Notes under the pieces: generated by a model
Told to the model about the DNA's origin: nothing
Databases searched by the model: none
Seen by the model: the letters and a program-made list of their open reading frames with translations, nothing else
NCBI GenBank assembly: GCA_030435675.1
Contig: CM059624.1
Location: 520,769 to 584,768 of the forward strand
Length of the DNA: 64,000 bases
Direction: 5' to 3'
From: Steinernema hermaphroditum
Lineage: Eukaryota; Nematoda; Chromadorea; Rhabditida; Steinernematidae
Part shown: in pieces, positions 56,069-64,000 of the stretch
How positions within the stretch are numbered: the first letter of the stretch is position 1
Layout of the letters: each line of letters begins with the position of its first letter
Program-made: the position numbers and the translations under genes

Positions 56069-57856
56069 CTTGACCGAGTGATTGCTAAGAGGAGCCAGAT
56101 TTCTTGAAAAAAGGCTCTGGTAGCCAGCGGTATCCCTTTGATCTGAAATCGTGAGCAAAGTTAAAACAGCATTTTGCACGTAAATGTGCGCGCACAGAGA
56201 TTTTGCCATAATTAGTAATTATAAAGTGCAACCGACTGGAATTCGTTTAATCAAATCAATTCGACCGGACTCGTAGATACCCCATTTTTGTGATCGCAAA
56301 AAAAGACCAAACGTCGTCGCCCTTGGCGCCCACAATGGAGACGAGGAGCGGTTAGTTTGGTTCCCTGAGACCGCCGCAACGCCGGCCGGGATGGCGCTGA
56401 GCTTGGCTCGGACGAGGTGAGGAGACAACGACGACCACGCGCATCAATCGATTTTCGCCGCGCAACGCGAACGCGACCGGCGGGACAAACCAAGCATCGA
56501 AGACACAAGACAAGCGGCATCATTCAGGTCTTTCGCCGATCGTATTATTCGCTGCCGTGATCAAGCGACGGGCACAGAAAATTTCGCCGAATACAAACGA
56601 GCCATCGCATAGTTCGGGGAAAAACATCACGTTCCTCGTTACTATAGCCGATCACACTATGAACAGCGGCTGTTTCTTTGGAGCACAACCATTTCTGATT
56701 AATACGGGTGACAAATGAAGCTAGAAGGTATGATGGAAGTGTGCAAACGCGTTGCTAGCAGATTCACAGTTCAGTTCCTTCACACCATGTAAAAGTGCTG
56801 TTTGCATTGTTTGCTAACGATGCAACCCTCATCTCGCCCACTTTAAAAGCACGATTGTAAATCACTTTCAGTGTGTAGTCTTCGGAAGGATCGGCAAAGA
56901 TAGTGAAAACTTGCCAAATGCCGATAGAATTGATCATCTTTTATAGATTGGCTTATGTTTTGATATATGATGATCACAACGATAGGTACGGTCATCAGAT
57001 TGAACCCAACGATGTACGTGGTTAAAGGCTGTAGTCACACAATTAATTAGGAATTGTCATAAAATCATATGTGACACAATAATAAGAGGTGGGACTGAGA
57101 CCAACACAACCCGCTCACCCATTTTACAAATAGAGTAGGCAGTACGAAAATTGACACCTAACAGAAAATGGATATTTTTACTGAAACGACCCACTAGCTC
57201 TAAAGTGTTATCTATCTTGGGCAGAGCTCCATCAATAAGAGTTGTCTTCTAACATCAGGTGAAACAGACTGTTTATCACTTAGAAGGTGCACTTTTTGGT
57301 AATTAGTCACTTTAAGGCACTGAAGTGGTCGTGCAGTGGAGGGTGATGCTGATAAACTATAGAACAGTAGGATTACGAACGAAAACAGTTGATAAATATC
57401 GCTTGAAGACCGAAAGGTAGGTAAGACTTTGAGAGTAAACATGGTAGTGGTAGACGGAATTCGATACTGGTAGACGCAACTTCCGGACCACGGACTCATC
57501 TTTTTAGGGGACTCATCCTGGGATTGCCATTTGTCTTATTTTACATCAGTTCAGTTGTTTTTGATCTTGTATGCTCTAAAATAAGGTACCGTGTCTTTTC
57601 GGAAGAGGGTATAGTTAGCCGCAGAGCACATCGCCTGTCTTGATAGCAAGCATTTGTGCTGCCCTCTCTGTATAATTGACCGTTCATTGGCTACTCCGTT
57701 TGTTTGTTTTGCGGTGAACAATGAACGAAGTGCCCACTGTCGATCGACGCTGCTTTAATTTATGGAAATGCTTGTTTACCGTGAATTTTAATCGTCCTGT
57801 GTGAAGGATTTAACGACCTGTACTAACTACATCTCAGCACAATCACTTTCTCTGAT
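56069..57856. other. Intergenic, with repeat fragments
   Basis: 56250-56530 is GC-rich and could be the MTA promoter. 56944-57030 (ggcttatgtt, aacgatgtacgtggtt) resembles the interior of the mariner-type MITE at about 24540-24620. No coding region is supported; the minus-strand frame at 57212-57499 has no recognisable feature. Confidence 0.4.
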
Positions 57857-58207
57857 ATGCGTCTCAATATTGTCGCCCTTTTCTTTATCATCGCTTTTAC
57901 TTATTCGATGTGTGCGGAATCGGAGAATTCTGAAAACCTGACAAATGAAGCTGTTATCCAGAAATCCAATTTGGACGAAGCGGATTCATCCCTGATCAAC
58001 TTGTCAACCGACGGACCCTTGGAAGGTAACGAAAACGACGGACTTCCCGAAAACAACTCGTTTGGCATTCGCGCGAAGCGTGATTGTTGCGGCTATGGCG
58101 GCTGCTGTGGTTACTGTCGTTTAATGACGATTCCGACTCCCGATCCGAAGGCCACAATGAAGCCGTGTTACGGCTGCTGCTGTGGATGTGGCGGATATGG
58201 ATATTAA
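57857..58207 (+). CDS. Secreted Cys/Gly-rich peptide precursor
   Basis: A single exon, 116 residues. A signal peptide (MRLNIVALFFIIAFTYSMCA) is followed by an acidic propeptide of about 50 residues (SENSENLTNEAV, ENDGLPENNS). A basic site RAKR leads into a Cys/Gly/Tyr-rich mature part: DCCGYGGCCGYC, a short linker (TIPTPDPKAT), and CYGCCCGCGGYGY at the end. The layout matches a processed extracellular or antimicrobial-type peptide, but the activity is inferred only from composition. It shares signal-spacer-KR-Cys/Gly layout with 36633-37465. Confidence 0.8.
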   Translation: MRLNIVALFFIIAFTYSMCAESENSENLTNEAVIQKSNLDEADSSLINLSTDGPLEGNENDGLPENNSFGIRAKRDCCGYGGCCGYCRLMTIPTPDPKATMKPCYGCCCGCGGYGY

Positions 58208-58821
58208 AGTAGTAATGACATTGTAAGCTGTTACAATTGTGTAGGATAGTCATAAATTAAAGTTATAAAGTCCAGTAATTATACTTTGTCGCAGTTATAT
58301 GGAAATTTTCTGATCTTATTCACTGGATTTTATTTACTCTTGATTCAATGGTATTCACCATGCAACAAATCTCATAGTGCACAAGGAAGACCCGTAGATC
58401 GCCGTAATCGCTGCCTCTCTTCTTTCTTCGGCGCAGGGCACGACGTCGGAGTTGAAGGCACCTATCCCATATGTGTTCCAAGCGGTGAAGAGGCTGTATC
58501 CAGAAGCAGCGCGATGATGGAGCATGACAGGCGAAGTGGAATCCCATCTTCGATCGGCTGACGGCGTAGACTTCGAAGTTGGAGCGATTCTTTGGCTTGA
58601 GTGGGCGGCGCGGGTGGCCGGGCGGGACTGACGGTCTTTTTGGTGAGATGTGATCTTGTTACCCACTTGGATGCAGTTTCAATGGGATGTTCTATGCAAT
58701 TAGCCATTAGAACAATAGGGTCGACCATTTAAATGGTACTTAGCCTCTGTGGATCGTTCATCTATTATATTTACATTCTTCAAACACAAAAATACAACGT
58801 AAAAGATGCGATATATGACAT
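58208..58821. other. No gene supported
   Basis: Overlapping short frames occur on both strands at 58290-58730 but none has a domain, a signal peptide or an exon chain. It may hold the 3' UTRs of the two converging genes. Confidence 0.4.
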
Positions 58822-60487
58822 TCAAGAAAGAAGTCGATTTTTCCCTCTTCCAAAAAATAGTTGATGCAAACCAGAGGCAAGCGCGGCTCCCAGGAACGGA
58901 CCTAGCCAGTATATATAGTGATGCGCCCAAAGACTTCCATTCTTCGACTCAAAAATTTGTGCCACAAGACAGGGACCGAAGCTTCTCGCCGGATTCATGC
59001 TGGCGCCGGAAATAACTCCAGCAGCGAAGATGTCGAGCGTTAAGGTGAGGCCGATAGCCAGTGGTGCAAGGACGTTGCTGGAGACGTCAACTGCTGTGAG
59101 CAAAACGGTTTGGGCGAGAATGAAAGTCAGTAGGAATTCGGCGATCAGACCCTGAAAGTCATAAACTGTACATGAATGTCAGCTTCTTCATGTGTGCTCT
59201 TTTGTATGTAAAAAAAGTTGATACATTTGACTTCGACTACCTCCAAAATATACCCCTTTTATAAAACGCAAATGCACATGTGGTAATAGGTTGTGATATA
59301 TGCGGTGATCTACGATCATGGCGCTGTGGACGATTAAAATATTTTGCTATCATGCGACACTTTCACTTCCTGCCATAATGTTTTTCAATCAATTAATCCT
59401 TAGAAGCGCCTTTATCATCGGCTCCTCGTGCTGTCAACGATAAGGCAACCAAATGCCAATCATGCCGTACGTACCTGATACCACATGTAGCCTTCTGCCA
59501 ACACAGTAGCACCACCATTGATAAGGTTGAACTGGCCTTGACTAAGGATTGCCTACAGATAAGATGTCTGATTGCGTGACATTTTACATTACTCTTACTC
59601 GCACCCATATCGCTCCCAAGAATCCGCCGCTTAGCTGTGCTGCCCAGTAGAAAGGAACTTGCTTCCAATTAATCTTGCGTGACAGCGCGATTGCAAGCGT
59701 GACAGCCGGGTTGAAGTGTCCGCCGCTGCACACATAAAAATTAATTATTACTTGAAAGTGATCGTAAATCACCCGCGACAGTGACTGTTGACATTATCGC
59801 TGTGATAGCCGTTTTAAGTGCTCACCTAACGTGTCCAAGAGAGGCGACAAGAACGAAAATGGTGATGCCGTGGGCGAAGGCTGCATGAATGAGTGAGTTT
59901 TGCTGGGAAAGTGCTGACATCGAACCTGTAAAATATGTCCTTCATATAATGAAATCAGAAAAAAACTTGAAAATCAAACCCACATTACGATTGACGTAAA
60001 TCCTAGATGCTTCTTGTCACGGAACCATCCACTTACCGACAAAGACGAAGATCATGTCACCAACAAATTCAGCGATTAATTTGTTCATCAGCGAATGTGG
60101 TCTATCCTCATCAACTTCGACCGGCATCCTGGAAACCGATGCTGAAAGCCGGCCAATTCGCCGATGGTAGTCACCCTGAAAACAAACGCTTCAAGCGAAA
60201 ATAATGTTTGCCGGGTCGTTTCGCAGGCTTTGGGCCAATAGCGAAAAGTGCCGGATGTGGGCCGAGCAAATAAAATCTGCGATTAGCTGCTCTTGACTGA
60301 ATGCCGCTGTAGCCAAAAATGGCCACTTCAAAATACCACATAGCATAGCATCAACAGAAAAGTCCCATTTTTCACAGATGAATGTGGCCCTTAAATTCAC
60401 CTTAACGTTGCGGAGGTTGGATCTCGAATCGTTGATATCGACGTCCACACTGAACGTGCTGGATTCGGTACGTGGTGAGCTGCTCAT
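58822..60487 (-). CDS. Aquaporin (water-channel type)
   Basis: Exons 60487-60401 (upstream start), 60175-60037, 59925-59826, 59725-59599, 59552-59475, 59151-58822, all in phase; 286 residues. Six membrane spans and both pore motifs are present: GGHFNPAVTLA in exon 3 and GASMNPARSFGP in the last exon. NPARS rather than NPARD fits a water-selective channel instead of an aquaglyceroporin; this is inferred from the family. Other family blocks: KLIAEFVGDMIFVFVG at the start, HGITIFVLVASLGHV, WYQGLIAEFLLTFILAQTVL, YWLGPFLGAALA. A second usable start is ATG 60127 (MPVEVDEDRP), which would drop about 45 residues, so two isoforms are possible. Confidence 0.93.
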
Positions 60488-61163
60488 CTGAAACTGATAT
60501 CATGGGCTACAAGCAGTGCACCGCTAATGTGTCATGAGCAAATTGATAGAGCCTAATGAGAGCAAATTCTAACGCATCAGTGACATGGCGACGTTGATAA
60601 CGGCGCACTCTTGAAAGATCGATGATAGCACGGGCCGCAAAGGTCATTTAAAATTCGTTTCATTCCGTAGGATGAGCACACTCTATTGAATTCTATTGGA
60701 AAGAACACTATTATGTGAGAGATTTAATGCCGTCATTTGTACGAGTTTGTTGAGTCATAAAATGCATATTCAAGGTGATTCAAACGATGTAGACAACACA
60801 AATTGGTCGAAATTAGTCAAAACAACCACAATACAAATCTTGAGCACACCTCCTAAAATCCATGGACGTGTGTCGAAGTTGTAAATGCAAGATGATTAGG
60901 GCGAAGAATAAAAGGGGACGTCAGGCGCCAAATTCTGATGAGGCTATCACACCTTTATAGAAGAAACGCGGTCGTTTTCGACAGCCATGCATAGTTTGTA
61001 GTACTGTTTCATGAGCCTATCACGTGCTCATGGCTGGTTGATAAACTCTTTACAACCACATGCTACTACATTATCATATAATTTGCATTTTGATGGATAA
61101 ACCTATGTTGAATGTATCGCAAGTGCCAGCAAGCGCTGTTTAAATAATTTCGATTAGCATTAA
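60488..61163. other. No gene seen; upstream of aquaporin
   Basis: AT-rich, no coding signal. Probably contains the aquaporin promoter. Confidence 0.4.
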
Positions 61164-61543
61164 AGAGACGAGGTCATCGCGAATTCAGAACGGCCCTAAA
61201 ACGCCAAAGAAAAAATTGCAGCCTCTCGAGGAACCGAACCCGGACATGTAATCTATAATTGCACCATATCGCCACTATACCAATCGCGCACTTGACGGTA
61301 GCGTGTTCGGGGCGCCTATGTTGCAGTAAATGGCTACAGTAAACAAGTCGAAATTTCCAGTGAGTTCGTGCCAGAACCAAGCGAAATCCAGTATATCCCA
61401 GCTTCCGGTAGAAAGACTGTAACTCGAAAACCTGCAATCCTGCAGCGAAACGGATTTCACCACCGTGTTCGCCGTTAAAAACTGGGTAGGGGTTGTGGGA
61501 CCGACACAATAAATAAAACTTTTTTCGCGACGACCCTGTCCCT
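61164..61543. mobile_element. Single-arm AGGGAC element in TTAA
   Basis: Flanked by TTAA at 61160-61163 and 61544-61547. The left end AGAGACGAGGTCATCGCG pairs with the inverted right end AGGGACAGGGTCGTCGCG. The interior equals one arm of the foldback element 14836-15691 (shared ttaaaaactgggtaggggtt, cttccggtagaaag), with one tRNA-like module. This suggests the foldback form arose by inverted duplication of such a unit. Confidence 0.85.
61218..61289 (-). other. tRNA-like module
   Basis: The A box TGGTATAGTGG reads leftward from 61282 and the B box GGTTCGGTTCC from 61240 (42 bp apart), the same type as 15093-15164. Confidence 0.6.
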
Positions 61544-61862
61544 TTAACGAGGAAAACAGAAGAATAAAAATGGTTACTCATTTTCGGCATCGGTTAAACT
61601 ATGCTCGCGAGCATCAAAACTTCAAACCGATTGATGTAGAAATAAGACGAGTCTGTGAAAACAGTATACTAATAATCCACAAAACAAACCCTCTTTTATC
61701 TTAGATAAACTAAAAGGGCAAGAGGAGACCGTCTGAAAGGTGGCAAACATAACCATAAAGAAACGTCTAGGTAACGAAAATGAACACTTGAAGACGGTGG
61801 TGTGGCGACTAGCAACTCCCAAAAAAACACATTTGGACGATTAATTTGATAACCGGGAATTA

Positions 61863-62771
61863 TTGGGTTGGTGCATTGAAAATGTCAGTGACATAAACAT
61901 GGCATAATTTCGCAGTATTTACTCACAGGGAACAACTGATGGGCGCATTGTGGAGTACAGTGAACTATAACCCTACATTATGATTTTCCCCTTGTCCATT
62001 GCATTCTTCCTGATCATGGAGAAGTATCCCAGTATGACGGTCCTTAATCTGGTACCTCACAATTGCGAAATACGAAGTGATGTACGGGATTCCTATGGTT
62101 TTAATTGTGTGATGGACGTTGATTGCTGCCAATCACGTACACCGTTATGTCTTACCTTCCGAATGCACCTATCGTTGTGTTTGTCATATATCACAACATG
62201 AGCTAATCTCAAAAAGACGACCTTCTCGGATCCGTTAACTCTAACGTTTCCAATTGGTTAAGTACTATAACAGACAATGGGGATATGCATCAGGTAGCTG
62301 TCGCTCGTAGCTACTATGCCCACATAGTGACTCCACGAGTTCATTTTTACTTCACAGAAATAGAGGCCAAATGTGGAAAAAAATGACCCTTGGATCGACA
62401 AAACGTCCGACTGCCCGAGGCCGTATATTTCCAAGTCGACCTCCACAAAAGCTCTCTACTTTAAACTCAGAGATTTCTTTTTTGTTGTCTATATAGTACT
62501 GTCTTAGCTCTATCTTACTCTCACCTGTGCTCATCCATAAGTGACGATATCAAAAGAAACTATCCAAAATAAGGTTAAGAAGTCGAAAATCGGAACAAAA
62601 ATGTTTTTCAATTTTTAACCCCGCGTATTCTACAAACGAGGAATCCGGATGTTGCCTATAAAGTGGACTGAAGTTGTACATAAGAACGATGAATACTTTG
62701 TCTAAAATCTTTGTGTTTTGTTTCTGTAAATAATCACAAAATGATCTGACATTTTCAATGCACCAACCCAA
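61863..62771. mobile_element. Mariner-type MITE, TTGGGTTG ends
   Basis: Left end ttgggttggtgcattgaaaa and its complement at the right, inside TA (61861-61862, 62772-62773). 909 bp. Interior shared with 23968-24883 in inverted orientation. Confidence 0.8.
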
Positions 62772-62773
62772 TA

Positions 62774-63098
62774 CTTACAGAGATATCAGTAGCCGAGGAC
62801 GTTAAAGGTGGTGAAAAATTCTATCAATTATGCCTTTGATTGGTGCAGTTATGTGATGAGACAAACACCACGTCATGAAATTAGGAGGTCGAGCACATGC
62901 GGATGAGAGGCAACAATGCGCATGAGTCGATTGCTTGGTTTAAGTGCCCGCGAAGGCAGTACGAAAATTATGGAACTAGTTGAAAGACCCACTTGACGGC
63001 GTTAATAAGTTGTTTATTTCGTGGAAACTAGCAGATGCACACAATGGACGCGTGTTTTGGCATTTTAATTGGCATTGCAAAAGGAGTGTTTTTGCAAT
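62774..63098. other. 3' flank of acyl-CoA oxidase, nothing seen
   Basis: No coding or RNA feature supported. Confidence 0.4.
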
Positions 63099-64000
63099 TC
63101 ACAATTTGCTTCTATTCAGTGTTCCAATCAAATTAGGCAGCCATTCGGGTCGATCATTTGATGCTATTTGAAATTCCCGGAAGACGCGTTCAGAAACTCT
63201 TCCATCGGACGATCCAAGAATTGAGTGAAGAAGAAAATCGTTGGGAGCGATTACATCGCAGAGGGAAATGGCGTCGCCGCTTAATTCATCCTCTTTATTG
63301 AACAATTCGGCTTGGATTGTTCGCCCAAATTCGGGCCCGACGCAGTAGCCACCTGAAAGAGAATTTCATTCACAAACACAACATACCCTATTATTGTCAA
63401 CAGCATTGATATGAACACCAATTGCACAGGGCTCGCTTTAGTATGCCGAAAGTGAACGAACTTACCGATGTACAGAAAGGACAAATATTTCTCCAAATTG
63501 GTCAAGGCGAATATAGTACAAATCTTCCTGAGCACATCCTGTAAATCGTCAGGGGCTTGTGCACTTGTTTCGATATTCCAATTGAGCATAGTGTATTCGG
63601 CAAATGCGGTTGCCAGAGGTTGAATGTAGTACATTTGAGCGTTGTTACGAGCATAAAATGGTGACTTTCCGGCTTGCACACTGGACTGCACGCAACGTAT
63701 ACCTTCGCGGGCAAGATAGTGAATGAGCCATTTGTAGGCTGTGGTGACATCAAAAAATACATCGTCGTTACATTTTTTTTGATATACCTTGGTACAGGGT
63801 ACGTCAGAAATACTACCACGCCAAAAATCAATTATATCTGGAAATTCTGAACCAAATAGAGCAGAGAGCATTTCCCGCAAGAAAATGCAGCAAAAACTAC
63901 GTGTGATATCGCAAATTTAGTGCCCTCTGTCGTGGCCTTCGAACGCTAAGGGTACATTCTTGTAAATGGATGCTAAATTCAGTGTGGTTCCCTTCTTCCT
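63099..64000 (-). CDS. Peroxisomal acyl-CoA oxidase, C-terminal part
   Basis: The last exon, 63352-63099, joins in phase to an exon 63466 upward (at least to about 63840). The upstream exon has the ACOX C-terminal pattern: TTAYKWLIHYLAREG, ATAFAEYTMLNW, LQDVLRKICTIFALTNLEKYLSFLYIGG. The final exon has GDAISLCDVIAPNDFLLHSILG and GRVSERVF, and ends in SKL, a type 1 peroxisomal targeting signal. The enzyme makes the first, FAD-dependent step of peroxisomal beta-oxidation (in nematodes also used for ascaroside side chains). The N-terminal and FAD-binding domains lie beyond the right edge, so the gene is partial here. The exon boundary near 63840 is uncertain. Confidence 0.85.

Noticed and set aside
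58286..58728. Possible small gene between the Cys/Gly-rich peptide and aquaporin
   Set aside because: Frames on both strands overlap heavily, with no signal peptide, domain or exon chain.

Overview
This window is nuclear DNA from an animal. Short 35-50 nt introns sit beside long repeat-filled ones, splice acceptors are T-rich (TTTTCAG type), and the gene set is nematode-like (a LIN-40/MTA protein with BAH-ELM2-SANT-GATA domains, CLASP, small secreted Cys/Gly-rich proteins). A rhabditid or strongylid nematode is my best guess. Species is not determined. All exon maps were read by eye from reading frame and GT-AG signals.

Layout. 0.1-0.9 kb: MADF-BESS DNA-binding protein (minus) with a one-base frameshift in a T8 run. 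1.5-5 kb: satellite-like repeats, a small hAT MITE and a 1.1 kb foldback element. 6.2-17.9 kb: a CLASP microtubule regulator (plus) with an in-frame tandem duplication of the exons for its serine-rich/TOG3 region. One copy carries an 856 bp foldback insertion absent from the other. 18-26.5 kb: a transposon graveyard (Helitron/PIF1 helicase pieces, a Tc5-like DDE transposase, three hAT-type elements, a mariner-type MITE and a mariner fossil). 27.2-31.5 kb: hnRNP U-like protein (plus). 31.6-32.5 kb: a decayed gene. 33.3-35.6 kb: GT31 glycosyltransferase with an in-frame stop. 36.6-37.5 kb: secreted Cys/Gly-rich protein. 37.8-41.5 kb: a 3.7 kb nested palindromic element. 41.5-43.1 kb: two small secretory or membrane proteins. 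43.5-46.1 kb: mitochondrial IF-2. 46.2-48.0 kb: F-box protein. 48-52.2 kb: no gene seen. 52.2-56.1 kb: TFIIH subunit GTF2H5 and the NuRD subunit MTA/LIN-40. 57.9 kb: a second secreted Cys/Gly-rich proprotein. 58.8-60.5 kb: aquaporin. 63.1 kb to the right edge: C-terminal part of a peroxisomal acyl-CoA oxidase ending in SKL.

The genes are mostly housekeeping or regulatory and do not form one pathway. The strongest unexplained signal is in the mobile DNA. At least 14 tRNA-like modules, each with an A box and a B box (42-45 bp apart in most), sit inside foldback elements. These elements belong to at least two unrelated terminal-repeat families (CAAGGGA ends with TWA target duplications; AGGGAC ends with TTAA duplications). 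In several palindromes each arm carries one module, and sometimes the loop carries another. Separately, hAT-type elements here are largely filled with short-motif arrays (ACCCGAA, GGTTGAGCCG).
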